In this document: positions 35,309 through 44,297 of the stretch, in pieces
How positions within the stretch are numbered: position 1 is the first letter of the stretch
How the letters are laid out: the number at the start of each line of letters is the position of its first letter
Assembly (NCBI GenBank): GCA_038207265.1
Contig: JBBQZZ010000008.1
Coordinates: 124,001-188,000, forward strand
Length of the DNA stretch: 64,000 nt
Source: JACMLD01 sp038207265
GTDB taxonomy: Bacteria > Bacteroidota > Bacteroidia > Chitinophagales > Chitinophagaceae
Direction of reading: 5' to 3'
Position numbers and translations under genes: made by a program
Notes under the pieces: model-generated
The model's database searches: none
What the model was told of the DNA's origin: nothing
What the model saw: only the letters and a program-made list of their open reading frames with translations

Positions 35309-36661
35309 TTAATATTTATCTCTTATGGACTGGATAAATTTTTCAATGGCACGGCGCACAATTCGCCCGGAGGTTTGGTGATTGTTCACCAAAACTGAAA
35401 AAATGAGATCCTTGTTTTTCCTGGTGGTAAAATAGCCACTGATGGCAATCACGCCCGATAAAGAGCCGGTTTTAGCATAAATGAAGCTGCTATCTGAAAT
35501 GTAATAATTAGTCAGTGTTCCCTGGTTGCCGGTGGGAAAAATATTCCGGATACGTTGCCAATTAAATTCGGTTTTTATTTTATTAAGTATCCAGACAAAA
35601 TCCTGGGCTGTAAACAAATTGAAGCGGCTGAGTCCGCTGCCATCTGCCCAATTGGGTTTTTGAGGAACTGATTTTAAATCCTTATTTAATAATGAATCAA
35701 TGATTTTCTCATTATTCATCGAACCCAGTAATTGGTTGCTTACCATTAACAAAACCTGTTCAGCAAAAAAATTATCACTTCGGTGCATCATTGGTTTGAA
35801 TAGTGAATCAGCTGGTTGGGAATGGATGGTATGTAATTGGGAATTTGGAATTGGGAATTTGTTTATTATTTTAACCTCTTTACCGATGGTATCTTTCAGA
35901 AGTTCTACCGCAGATAAAACACCATTGGTAATGAAAGGAACATTTTGCTCTTTATATGATTCTTTGCCCTGTGTGATGGTAAACTGGTTTTCCTTCCAGT
36001 CTCTTCTGACTGAAAATTTTTGAGCCGTATCTGCATTGAATTTTATTTTCCATTCAATATCCGGAATGGTATAGGTTGAAATTTGTTGTTCCTTTTCCAG
36101 CCCCAGTAAATTGCCTTCTGATGCTGTTTGTACAAACCGGATAGTATTACCATATACCGGTAATGCACTTCTCTCCGGCATGTAGTCGTCATTATAATCA
36201 TCCCACGACCAGCCACTGCCCAGTGCCTTTTCATTCCAGTTAAGCGGTACAATAAAAATATTTTTATTGGTATGTTGTAAATATTCAATGATCGGTTGGT
36301 TTTTAAAATCCGGGTGCAATAAACTAGGATCGCCAGTAGGTATGATATATAAATCATTGCCGGATTCGGTGTAGTTAATTCCTGGTAAACTATCACCCAG
36401 GTATTTCAATCCGGCATAAAGGCTGAATATTTTTGTATTGGAAGCTGGAACAAAATATTTATCACTTTGATAATTGTACCAGAATTTATTGCTGGCCGAT
36501 TCATAAATACAAATTCCGATATGGGCAGATTGCAAATCGGGTATTTCAAGGATATTGTCTTTGGCCGAAGCGCTGATTTTTTTTTGCAGTGAACAGGAAG
36601 AAAGAACCAGCAAGATTAAAGCATGCAGCACTAAAAATTTCAGGTAGTATTTTTTTTTCAT
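35309..36661 (-). CDS. dacB: D-alanyl-D-alanine carboxypeptidase (PBP4 / DacB family)
   Basis: 450 residues. A lipoprotein-like leader ends LVLSSC (Cys23). The serine-type motifs are SNTK (Ser74-Lys77, PASNTKIFSLY), SGLSRFN (SxN-like) and KTGS (YAKTGSLSGV). PBP4-type enzymes trim or cross-cut peptidoglycan. Near the middle, the stretch INKFPIPNSQLHTIHSQPAD is encoded by GGGAATTTGGAATTGGGAAT-type low-complexity DNA (35836-35862), unlike the rest of the gene. The downstream gap ends in a terminator. Confidence 0.92.
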   Translation of the reverse strand: MKKKYYLKFLVLHALILLVLSSCSLQKKISASAKDNILEIPDLQSAHIGICIYESASNKFWYNYQSDKYFVPASNTKIFSLYAGLKYLGDSLPGINYTESGNDLYIIPTGDPSLLHPDFKNQPIIEYLQHTNKNIFIVPLNWNEKALGSGWSWDDYNDDYMPERSALPVYGNTIRFVQTASEGNLLGLEKEQQISTYTIPDIEWKIKFNADTAQKFSVRRDWKENQFTITQGKESYKEQNVPFITNGVLSAVELLKDTIGKEVKIINKFPIPNSQLHTIHSQPADSLFKPMMHRSDNFFAEQVLLMVSNQLLGSMNNEKIIDSLLNKDLKSVPQKPNWADGSGLSRFNLFTAQDFVWILNKIKTEFNWQRIRNIFPTGNQGTLTNYYISDSSFIYAKTGSLSGVIAISGYFTTRKNKDLIFSVLVNNHQTSGRIVRRAIEKFIQSIRDKY

Positions 36662-36688
36662 TGATCTCTATTGTTACCACAAAAAGTC

Positions 36689-37828
36689 TCAGCTTCTTTC
36701 CTGTGCCCGCAACCAGCGCTCGGGTATTTCATTACTGCTGGCCATCTGGTAATCTTTATAAGAACAGGCAATAAATTTGGTGTCGGGCAACTGCATCCAC
36801 CAACGACCCGTTTTTTTGCTTTGCAAAAAAGTAGTTTCAACTTCCGCAAATGCCAAATGATATTCATTGAATGAATCCTTTTCTTCCAGCTTCGCTTCCC
36901 GCCTGCCGCGACTGCGACCATCCAACACATACCAAATCATTTGACTTATTTGTTTTGCCGTGAGATCGTCTTTATCGTTTGAAGGATCGTATCCATAGAT
37001 GCCAATGCTGTTTGTATTGGAACTTAAACCGGCATATCGCATCAATAAGCAACTTTCTTCGCCATTGAATCCATTGGGCGATATAATATTGGCCGGCGCA
37101 TAGGTATTGGCGATAGCTGCTATATCAAAACTCAGCAAATGGCAATTGCGGATAACTGGTTCCATTTCCTCCATGTTTTCTCTTACAGTACCAACACGGT
37201 AACAATCGAACCGAAGTTTGTCCATGGTCTCCAGCATATGCGGGTGCACATAATAACTCTGAAATCCAATATGATTGTAATGACGGATATAGTTGGGTTC
37301 GCTCGTAAGCATCTCCATTAAAAAATTATCACTGCGGAATGAAGAATTAATATTCAGATCAATTAATGCATCTACGCAACTTGCTTCAACAACCTGTTTA
37401 TGGTCTGCAAATGCTTCGTACTGGGGTAAAGTAAGATCATGTGAGCCACCCAGCAGGATAACCGTTTTTTTTGCATTGATTAATTCTTTCAGTACTGTCT
37501 TTACTGCCGCATAGCTGTCCTGTACCGATGCACCTGTTTTTATATTGCCGATATCAGCCAGTTTCAAATCGCTGTGCCAGTAATACAATTGGTATAGCTG
37601 ATGCCGCACTGCATCTGCGGGCGTAATGGAATGGCTATTTTTTTTACCTGCACCTCGCTGTTCAGCACAACCCACCAATACAATGTCCGCCTCATTCAGT
37701 TCTGGGAAATCCGATTCATATACATCAATGATTGTTCCAATCTGCCCATCCTGGTATAACTGGTCGTTGGAAAGTGCTGCAAGGTTCACAGGTGATAAGA
37801 AATCAGTAAGGTTCAGATAATCGCTCAT
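36689..37828 (-). CDS. Arginase/formimidoylglutamase-like protein with altered metal site
   Basis: 379 residues. Ureohydrolase-type landmarks are present but changed: GGSHD (His130, Asp131) stands for GGDHS, VDALID (Asp153, Asp157) for DAHxD, and SFDIAAIA (Asp235) for SFDxDxxDP. Four of the six usual Mn ligands remain. Bacteroidota have many such proteins, so it may be a separate subfamily with changed chemistry or no hydrolase activity. It is 27 bases upstream of the PBP4-like gene on the same strand, suggesting co-transcription, although no functional link is evident. Confidence 0.75.
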   Translation of the reverse strand: MSDYLNLTDFLSPVNLAALSNDQLYQDGQIGTIIDVYESDFPELNEADIVLVGCAEQRGAGKKNSHSITPADAVRHQLYQLYYWHSDLKLADIGNIKTGASVQDSYAAVKTVLKELINAKKTVILLGGSHDLTLPQYEAFADHKQVVEASCVDALIDLNINSSFRSDNFLMEMLTSEPNYIRHYNHIGFQSYYVHPHMLETMDKLRFDCYRVGTVRENMEEMEPVIRNCHLLSFDIAAIANTYAPANIISPNGFNGEESCLLMRYAGLSSNTNSIGIYGYDPSNDKDDLTAKQISQMIWYVLDGRSRGRREAKLEEKDSFNEYHLAFAEVETTFLQSKKTGRWWMQLPDTKFIACSYKDYQMASSNEIPERWLRAQERS

Positions 37829-38056
37829 GTATAATAATTATTGAGCCAAAGTTAACTGCATTTACAACATGAAATCTGGAAGGATGCACACTTCTACCAC
37901 CAGCGAATTTGTTTTTGTTCAAGCCGCTGTTCCGGCGGTACGTAAGGATGTCATCATATTAACAACCGGGGAAAGCATACATCCAATAGCGCAATAAAGA
38001 TCAACATTGCATTGAATAGAGGTGAGTTGAGATAATTTCTATTTTATGCAATGGAT

Positions 38057-38194
38057 TCAATCAATGTGCCACAGCGTCTTCCGCAGTCTTCTTATTTTTT
38101 GGAATGGCTGTTGGAGAAACCATTGGTATGCGTTGTAGTCTTTTGGATTGCCAATTTTACTTTCGCCGCGGAGTAATATTTCAACCTCCTCTGG
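38057..38194 (-). pseudogene. Remnant of a coding region with a DUF6089-like tail
   Basis: On the minus strand, a 45-codon open stretch is preceded by an in-frame TAG (38195-38197). It contains ESKIGNPKDYNAY, resembling GSKRGNPKDKDAY in the intact neighbour gene; 14 bases are identical (38139-38152 versus 38346-38359). It may be the eroded 3' end of a second copy. The remaining gap (37829-38278) shows no gene. Short match; uncertain. Confidence 0.35.
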
Positions 38195-38278
38195 CTATCC
38201 ATCATTTTTGTAATCCCAATTCAGGAGACATTGCGGGGAATTGTGCTACATGCCATACCGCGTTTAATGTATAGTACA

Positions 38279-39199
38279 TTATCTTGATTTCCCCCGATTC
38301 AATACCATGCTCACCTTTATGGAGCAAGTGAAATAGGCGTCTTTATCTTTTGGATTGCCTCTTTTAGATCCTTCTTTTGTTCTGTTGATTCCAGTAACGT
38401 TGATACTTCTATCTGTCAATTGAATTGCCATGGCTGCTTTCTGTTCCGTCAGGTAATGAGAAAATAATTCAGGGTTGATATAATTGGTGCTAACATCGTC
38501 TAAATAATCTGTGCCGGTGAACCGGTAAAGTATTTCAAACCGATAGTTTAACAAACCCGCTCTATCATATTTAATACCAGCACCCAGGGGAACACACCAG
38601 CTTATTAATTTGTATTCGCGCCGGCCAGGATATTCTTTGAATCCTTGTCCTTCTGTATGCAAAGGCCGGAGATCAACCCAGTTATTGTTTAAAAGCGCTT
38701 GTGGGTTATAGTGAAAAATGCCAATTCCTCCAGTGATATAAGGAGAGAACAGGGGAGCGGGTGCATCCTCGGAAATGGTAAGGAACAATGGATGAAATTC
38801 AGCTGCTAAAGTTATTTCAGCAATTGTACTTTTAAAATGAAGGTTGCGCAAATATCTTTCCCTGGCAATGTCCTGTATATTTTTTAATACGTCATCGCTC
38901 GACGTAACCTTTCCATATGTTCCTTCCAATTTCAATGACAGCAGCGAATGCCAGGTGAGACTTGCAAACAGCCCCGCACAGAATTGAGTTTTATTCCGGT
39001 TGATGTCTTTGATGAATTTTTTACCGGGGCCTTTGTTTCCACCAAGATCCGTAAGGCAATTCATGGCACCAATGGAACCTCCGAGTTCCCAAAGCAGTTC
39101 CGGTTCTTCTTTGTTGTCATTACCGGAGAAGTAATATTGTCCGTTGACGTGAAGGCAAAAAAAACTAATGAGCAGCAGGATGTAGCAATGGTTTTTCAT
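38279..39199 (-). CDS. DUF6089-type outer-membrane protein
   Basis: 306 residues. Signal peptide 1-20 (CLHVNGQ). The pattern of Bacteroidota DUF6089 porin-like proteins is present: LLWELGGSIGAMNCLTDLGG, repeated alternating strands, then FTGTDYLDDVSTNYINP and RGNPKDKDAY near the end, and a final strand (FTCSIKVSMVLN). It probably forms an eight-strand-type beta barrel. Role unknown. A possible eroded copy of its tail lies just downstream. Confidence 0.75.
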   Translation of the reverse strand: MKNHCYILLLISFFCLHVNGQYYFSGNDNKEEPELLWELGGSIGAMNCLTDLGGNKGPGKKFIKDINRNKTQFCAGLFASLTWHSLLSLKLEGTYGKVTSSDDVLKNIQDIARERYLRNLHFKSTIAEITLAAEFHPLFLTISEDAPAPLFSPYITGGIGIFHYNPQALLNNNWVDLRPLHTEGQGFKEYPGRREYKLISWCVPLGAGIKYDRAGLLNYRFEILYRFTGTDYLDDVSTNYINPELFSHYLTEQKAAMAIQLTDRSINVTGINRTKEGSKRGNPKDKDAYFTCSIKVSMVLNRGKSR

Positions 39200-39275
39200 A
39201 CAATTGATTTTATTGCTACTACGCTAAGCCAATAAGTTATCAGTAAGGCAATTGGTTAAACGCGAAAAATTAAAA

Positions 39276-39935
39276 TTAAATGGACGCTTGCTGTTTCTTA
39301 ATACTCTTTTCGTAGTATTTACAGCAGGGGGTTAATCCACATTCCTGGCATTTGGGATTGCGTGCAACACATATATACCGTCCATGCAGTATAATCCAGT
39401 GATGAGCTTTATGGATAAGTTCTTTTGGAATAAATTGAATCAATTGCTTTTCTGCAGCAAAGGGTGTCTTTGCATTGAGCGTTAATCCTATTCTTGCTGC
39501 CACCCGGAATACATGCGTATCTACCGCCATATTGGGCTGTTCATCTATTACAGAAGTAATAACGTTGGCTGTTTTTCTTCCAACCCCTGGAAGTTTTACC
39601 AGTTCATCAACGGTCATAGGCAGTCGTCCATTAAAATCACTTACCAGCATTTTTGCCATTCCAATTAAATGCTTTGTTTTGTTGTTGGGATAGGAAATGC
39701 TTTTAATAAGGGCAAAAAGTTCATCAAAGCTGGCTTCGGAGAGATGGGTTGCATCGGGATATTTATTAAAAAGTGCCGGGGTAGTCATGTTCACCCGTTT
39801 GTCTGTACACTGCGCAGAAAGAATAACAGACACCAGTAGCTGAAAAGGGCTATCGTATCGTAATTCTGTTACGGCATCCGGAACATGTTGCTGAAAATAA
39901 TCTAATACGAACTGGTAACGTTCTTTTCTTGTCAT
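39276..39935 (-). CDS. nth: Endonuclease III (base-excision repair)
   Basis: 219 residues, the normal length. The helix-hairpin-helix is LPGVGRKTANVI, with the catalytic Asp in VDTHVFRVAARIGLT and the catalytic Lys in SAQCTDKRVN. The [4Fe-4S] ligands are arranged C-x6-C-x2-C-x5-C (CVARNPKCQECGLTPCC). The enzyme removes oxidised pyrimidines and cleaves the AP site. The start is the ATG at 39935, preceded by a promoter-like pair. Confidence 0.96.
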   Translation of the reverse strand: MTRKERYQFVLDYFQQHVPDAVTELRYDSPFQLLVSVILSAQCTDKRVNMTTPALFNKYPDATHLSEASFDELFALIKSISYPNNKTKHLIGMAKMLVSDFNGRLPMTVDELVKLPGVGRKTANVITSVIDEQPNMAVDTHVFRVAARIGLTLNAKTPFAAEKQLIQFIPKELIHKAHHWIILHGRYICVARNPKCQECGLTPCCKYYEKSIKKQQASI

Positions 39936-39945
39936 GATACGGCAG

Positions 39946-39973
39946 CGAATATAACACCAATAGGGAAAATCAA
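39946..39973 (-). promoter_or_regulatory. Promoter of nth
   Basis: Minus strand: TTG (39973-39971), a 17-base spacer, then TATATTCG (39953-39946; one mismatch to TAnnTTTG). The predicted start is a few bases before the ATG at 39935. Confidence 0.5.
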
Positions 39974-40148
39974 GCTATGAGCCTTGAGCGGTCTGCCATG
40001 AGCAAAGGAAGTTGATAGAAAATTCCTTGCATTTCAAGTTTTTTCTTTTTAGTTAGGGGTGCGATATGTCTTCTAAAAAAATTGAAACAAACAAGTCAGC
40101 GATCAAAGCTGATAGATCAAAGCTGTCTGCTCATGACTGTTTTGCTGA

Positions 40149-40382
40149 TTAAGCAACTGTTTCTGCTGCGGTTTCCCTGGCATAGTTCAACACATTTAAG
40201 ACAGTATCTGTACGGGGTTCATACAAATCAGTATTAAGTTGTTCAACAGAAGTCTTAATTACGTTGAATTTTTCCTGCAATGCCCAATCGTTGGCAATTG
40301 CTTGCTGAATAGCGGCTGTTTTTTCGGGGGAAGTCTCTTGATACAGGTATAAGATCAAATCTTCCGGTGTAAAGATTGACAT
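40149..40382 (-). CDS. Small anti-sigma-like helical protein
   Basis: 77 residues from the ATG at 40382; the frame extends upstream to 40463 with residues of no recognisable form. The protein (FTPEDLILYLYQETSPEKTAAIQQAIANDWALQ...) resembles the N-terminal helical module of Bacteroidota anti-sigma factors, such as the repeats of the 377-residue protein at 54376-55509. It has no transmembrane segment and no zinc motif. No sigma gene is adjacent. Role unknown. Confidence 0.55.
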   Translation of the reverse strand: MSIFTPEDLILYLYQETSPEKTAAIQQAIANDWALQEKFNVIKTSVEQLNTDLYEPRTDTVLNVLNYARETAAETVA

Positions 40383-40545
40383 AGGCAAACCATTTTTTTG
40401 TCCAATTATAAAAATTTCCAAAGGGTCCAGCTTTGGAACGTCCGTAATAAAAACGGAGGTCAAGATACTATATTGTGTGAATATAAAGATTATTTAAAAT
40501 TGGCTGGAGCCTTCTATAACAGGCGAATATCAGGGATATATGGTG

Positions 40546-40860
40546 CTATTTTGTTACAGTTGAAGGTTGTTGAATAACGAATAAATCCTCGTTATCGCGC
40601 TTCATGAGGTATTTTTCCCGGGCGTATTTTTCAATGGTAGCAGCATTGATTTTCAACTGGTCCAGCTCTTTTTTTGTTCCTGCTATCTGCTGTTCGTAAT
40701 ATTGTTTGCTTTCTTTCAGCGCCTTTAATTCATGTCTTTGTTTAAAGTAAGTAATATAAATATCTCGGTCGTCAAAGAAAAGCATCCATACAACAAAAGC
40801 AACTACTGCCAGCAGGTATTTATTTTTTAACCAGGAAGGGATATGTTGCAGTAGCTTCAT
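40546..40860 (-). CDS. divIC: Septum formation initiator (FtsB/DivIC family)
   Basis: 104 residues. A short cytoplasmic start, one transmembrane helix (~14-29), and a coiled coil (FKQRHELKALKESKQYYEQQIAGTKKELDQLK) followed by the conserved IEKYAREKYLMKRDNEDLFVI tail. It takes part in assembly of the divisome FtsQ/FtsL complex. It lies downstream of eno and a GNAT gene on the same strand, an arrangement often seen in Bacteroidota. Confidence 0.88.
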   Translation of the reverse strand: MKLLQHIPSWLKNKYLLAVVAFVVWMLFFDDRDIYITYFKQRHELKALKESKQYYEQQIAGTKKELDQLKINAATIEKYAREKYLMKRDNEDLFVIQQPSTVTK

Positions 40861-40884
40861 ATGTATTGGTAATAAGTAATAAAG

Positions 40885-41490
40885 TTACTGATTTTCATTT
40901 TTCATTAGCAATTGCAGCAGCTTTTCTTTTTTTAAAGGCCATTCATCTTTGATAATACTAAAAATCACCTGATCGTATGAGGAGCCGTCATTGCGGTAGC
41001 CAAATTTCCTCATTATGCCCTCTCTTGTACCGCCAATTTTCTCAACTGCTTTCTGTGAACGGATGTTTTGGTGTGCTACGGTAAACGCTACCCGGTTAAA
41101 TCCCCATTCTTCAAATACAAATTGCAGCAACAGCAATTTGCATTCCTTGTTATGAACTTTTTTCCAAACTGCAGGAGTGTACCAGGTATAGCCTATCATT
41201 ACTCTTTTGTCTTTTTCGCTGATCTCATATAATCTTGTCATTCCAATAATCGCATTGTCATAAGTCTGACGTATGGTAAATACCTGTTGCCCATTCATCG
41301 CATTTGTATCCAATGCAGTTTTGATATAGACATCAAATGCAGCATCAAAGGTATCGTCTGCTGCAAATCTTTTTGTAAACTCCCAAATCCTCTCATCGTT
41401 AGCCAATAACCGCAGTGTTGGCACATGTTCAGGTGCCAGTAATTCGAGATAAACATGTTTTCCTTTTAGCAGGCTGATGTCAAAATGCAT
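40885..41490 (-). CDS. GNAT-family N-acetyltransferase
   Basis: 201 residues, a RimJ/RimL-like acyltransferase: LELLAPEHVPTLR at the N terminus, the AcCoA-binding region (VMIGYTWYTPAVWKKVHNKECKLLLLQ) and NIRSQKAVEKIGGTREGIMRKFGY near the end. It transfers an acetyl group to an amine, possibly an N-terminal amino group. It lies between eno and divIC, with a terminator-like hairpin after eno. Confidence 0.85.
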   Translation of the reverse strand: MHFDISLLKGKHVYLELLAPEHVPTLRLLANDERIWEFTKRFAADDTFDAAFDVYIKTALDTNAMNGQQVFTIRQTYDNAIIGMTRLYEISEKDKRVMIGYTWYTPAVWKKVHNKECKLLLLQFVFEEWGFNRVAFTVAHQNIRSQKAVEKIGGTREGIMRKFGYRNDGSSYDQVIFSIIKDEWPLKKEKLLQLLMKNENQ

Positions 41491-41502
41491 GATTTAAAAT
41501 TA

Positions 41503-41533
41503 AGAAAGGCATCCGGAGCCAGGATGCCTTTCT
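41503..41533 (-). terminator. Terminator-like hairpin after eno
   Basis: A perfect 12-bp stem AGAAAGGCATCC / GGATGCCTTTCT with a 7-base loop, ending 12 bases before the GNAT start. The T tract is weak (TTAATTTT), so read-through into GNAT-divIC is likely. Confidence 0.65.
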
Positions 41534-41550
41534 ATTATAAGGTTAAAAAA

Positions 41551-42840
41551 TTATTTACCAAATTTGATTTTACCTTTTGGATAGATAGCCGTATTACCCA
41601 ACTGTTCTTCAATTCTTATTAACTGGTTGTATTTTGCAATTCTATCAGTACGCGAAGCGCTTCCTGTTTTAATTTGGCCACAGTTCAATGCTACTGCCAA
41701 ATCAGCAATAGTAGTGTCCTCTGTTTCACCGCTGCGATGGCTCATGATGGTATTGTACCCATTGTGCTGCGCCAGCGTTACAGCGTTAATGGTCTCCGTT
41801 AAGGTGCCTATCTGGTTAACTTTTACTAATAATCCATTGGCAACACCCTGATCGATGCCTTGTTGCAAACGAAGCACATTGGTAACAAACAAATCATCTC
41901 CCACTAACTGAATTTTTTTACCTACCGTATCGGTCAATAATTTCCAACCTTTCCAATCATCTTCTGCCATTCCATCTTCAATGGAGACGATGGGATAATT
42001 CTTTACCCAATTGGCCCAGAAATCCACCATCTTCTCGCTGCTTAATTTTTTACCATCTGATTTATGAAAGTGGTAAACTTTTTTAGTGGCATCATACATT
42101 TCACTTACTGCGGGATCCATTGCAATGGCAACCTGTGTTCCCGCTTTAAAGCCTGCGGCGCTGATTGCATTCATCACCGTATCAATGGCTTCTTCATTGC
42201 TTTGAATATCGGGAGCAAATCCACCTTCATCACCCACATTTGTGCTGTATCCTTTTTTCTTCAATACACTTTTTAATGCATGAAATATTTCAACACCCCA
42301 GCGCAAGCCTTCGCTGAAACTGGAAGCTCCAACAGGCATAACCATAAATTCCTGGAAATCAATTTTGTTATCAGCATGTGCACCACCGTTTAAAATATTC
42401 ATCATTGGTATGGGCAATGTTTTTGCATTGGTACCACCTATATAACGATACAAAGGAAGCCCGGCTTCCAGTGCCGCGGCTTTTGCAACGGCCATACTTA
42501 CCGCCAGTAAAGCATTTGCGCCGAGTTTGGCTTTATTGGGAGTGCCATCCAATTCAATCAGCATTTTATCAATGCTGACTTGTTCTGCTACTTCAAAACC
42601 CAATAACTTTTCAGCAATGGTATCGTTGATGTTTTTAACTGCTTTCAGTACTCCTTTGCCAGCATATTGTTTTTTATCGCCATCGCGTAATTCAACCGCT
42701 TCATGTACACCCGTGCTGGCGCCGCTTGGTACGGCAGCACGCCCCAATGCTCCTTCGTCAGTAATGATATCAACTTCAACGGTGGGATTACCGCGACTGT
42801 CTAAAATTTGCCTGGCGTGAACTTCCGAAATGTAACTCAT
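41551..42840 (-). CDS. eno: Enolase
   Basis: 429 residues. Canonical blocks are intact: ARQILDSRGNPTVEVD, PSGASTGVHEAVELRD, NVGDEGGFAPDI, SIEDGMAEDDW, GDDLFVTN and LLVKVNQIGTLTET, then SHRSGETEDTTIADLAV. It converts 2-phosphoglycerate to phosphoenolpyruvate. The window's glycerate kinase feeds the same part of glycolysis. A terminator-like hairpin separates it from the next gene. Confidence 0.98.
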   Translation of the reverse strand: MSYISEVHARQILDSRGNPTVEVDIITDEGALGRAAVPSGASTGVHEAVELRDGDKKQYAGKGVLKAVKNINDTIAEKLLGFEVAEQVSIDKMLIELDGTPNKAKLGANALLAVSMAVAKAAALEAGLPLYRYIGGTNAKTLPIPMMNILNGGAHADNKIDFQEFMVMPVGASSFSEGLRWGVEIFHALKSVLKKKGYSTNVGDEGGFAPDIQSNEEAIDTVMNAISAAGFKAGTQVAIAMDPAVSEMYDATKKVYHFHKSDGKKLSSEKMVDFWANWVKNYPIVSIEDGMAEDDWKGWKLLTDTVGKKIQLVGDDLFVTNVLRLQQGIDQGVANGLLVKVNQIGTLTETINAVTLAQHNGYNTIMSHRSGETEDTTIADLAVALNCGQIKTGSASRTDRIAKYNQLIRIEEQLGNTAIYPKGKIKFGK

Positions 42841-42927
42841 GAGGTTTTTCCTGTTTTAATTTTTAAAGAAATATTTTTTGCTTCGAATCTCTATTTAATA
42901 ATAGATTTCCTTTTTATGTCGTTTGAT

Positions 42928-43848
42928 TTAACTGTTACCAGTATTTCCGGTAAGGCTTCTGAAAACGTTTTCAAGACTTTGTTCTCCACTTTGCAAAGAA
43001 ACAATATTCAGGTTGTGCTGCAATGAACGTTCCAGCAATAATCTTTTTGTTTCATTTACATTGTCGCTTATTAACTCCCATTCGTTAGTATTCAAATTAG
43101 TTACTGATTTTACACCAGCCAGGTTTTCCAATAAAGATGAATCTACCGGTTCCCTGAATGTTACCAATATGCTGTTATTGTTTTTTGATTGGTTGCGCAA
43201 TACACTCAATGTATCATCTGCTACCAATTTTCCTTTGTTAATGATGATGACACGATCGCAGATGGCTTCCACTTCCTGCAAAATATGAGAAGAAAACAGC
43301 ACTGTTTTGTTTTGCCCCAGTTGTTTAATTACTTCACGGATTTCTATAATCTGGTTGGGATCAAGCCCTGTAGTAGGTTCGTCCAATATTAAGACTTCGG
43401 GGTTGTGGATGAGGGCTGCCGCCAATCCAACTCTCTGTTTGTAACCTTTGGACAGTTGTCCGATTTTCTTTTTGCTTTCCGGTGTCAACCCAACTGTTTT
43501 GATTACTTCTTCAATTTTCTCTGTTTTGTTTTTTATTGAATGTACTTCAGCAATAAAATCCAGGTATTCTCTCACATACATGTCAAAGTACAATGGATTG
43601 GCTTCAGGTAAATAACCAATTTTCTTTTTAGTTTCGATCGGGGCTGTCCTTACATCAATTCCGCAAACATTTACTTCGCCGGCATCTGCAAGCAGGTAAC
43701 CTGTAACTATTTTCATGGTCGTAGATTTTCCGGCCCCGTTGGGTCCAAGAAAACCAACAATCTCGCCTTTCCCAACATTGAAAGAAATATTATCTACGGC
43801 TTTTTGTTCCCCGTAAACTTTGGTGAGGCTTTTTACTTCTATGGACAT
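42928..43848 (-). CDS. gldA: Gliding-motility ABC transporter ATP-binding protein GldA
   Basis: 306 residues. The Walker A is GPNGAGKSTT, Q-loop region GYLPEANPLYFDMYVREYL, ABC signature LSKGYKQRVGLA, Walker B VLILDEPTTGLDP and a switch histidine (SSHILQEVEAI). The GYLPEANPLYFDM segment and C-terminal extension match GldA, which works with GldF/GldG in Flavobacterium; those genes are not in this window. The ATG lies only four bases after a perfect TAnnTTTG box, so the mRNA may be leaderless. Confidence 0.88.
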   Translation of the reverse strand: MSIEVKSLTKVYGEQKAVDNISFNVGKGEIVGFLGPNGAGKSTTMKIVTGYLLADAGEVNVCGIDVRTAPIETKKKIGYLPEANPLYFDMYVREYLDFIAEVHSIKNKTEKIEEVIKTVGLTPESKKKIGQLSKGYKQRVGLAAALIHNPEVLILDEPTTGLDPNQIIEIREVIKQLGQNKTVLFSSHILQEVEAICDRVIIINKGKLVADDTLSVLRNQSKNNNSILVTFREPVDSSLLENLAGVKSVTNLNTNEWELISDNVNETKRLLLERSLQHNLNIVSLQSGEQSLENVFRSLTGNTGNS

Positions 43849-43852
43849 ATCG

Positions 43853-43860
43853 CAAACCTA
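43853..43860 (-). promoter_or_regulatory. TAGGTTTG box of gldA, four bases before ATG
   Basis: An exact TAnnTTTG match (minus strand, 43860-43853). Initiation would fall on or next to the ATG at 43848, suggesting leaderless translation. Confidence 0.5.
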
Positions 43861-44045
43861 CTGAAACAATTTCTTATTTCTGTTTTGATGATGCTGGATT
43901 TCTCTCTGACCGTTTTTATCATGCTTTATTCAATTTGCCCGCATCAATAGATAAGTTGAGTTATCTGCGATGAAACGTTATCCTGTGGTATTACACAGAA
44001 ATGAATAGGGACAATATCAAACATCGTTCCATCAAACATCATATT

Positions 44046-44288
44046 CTATTCATTTGAATCGGGAGGGAGCTTGTCATATTCTCCTTTCCATGCATACCAT
44101 CCAAAAATTACCAGGCCTATGGCAATGGGAGTAAAAATAGTGATGATAATAATCCATGGAACGGGCTTATTGATATCGGCCTTGCCATTTACATCGATAT
44201 TTTGAAAAGCACTTTTTATTAATATGAAAATAACAACTGGTCCAATGAGCATCCAGCAAATCCCTAATATTCTTTTTAGTTGGTTCAT
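44046..44288 (-). CDS. Small two-helix membrane protein next to an MFS transporter
   Basis: 80 residues with two hydrophobic helices (~7-27 and ~44-67) joined by a polar loop (QNIDVNGKADINK). It follows the MFS transporter gene by nine bases, so it is likely co-translated or co-expressed. It resembles DUF6814-type small membrane proteins from Bacteroidota, which are often next to MHS transporters; this family name is from memory. It may be an accessory subunit. Confidence 0.65.
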   Translation of the reverse strand: MNQLKRILGICWMLIGPVVIFILIKSAFQNIDVNGKADINKPVPWIIIITIFTPIAIGLVIFGWYAWKGEYDKLPPDSNE

Positions 44289-44297
44289 GATTATAAT

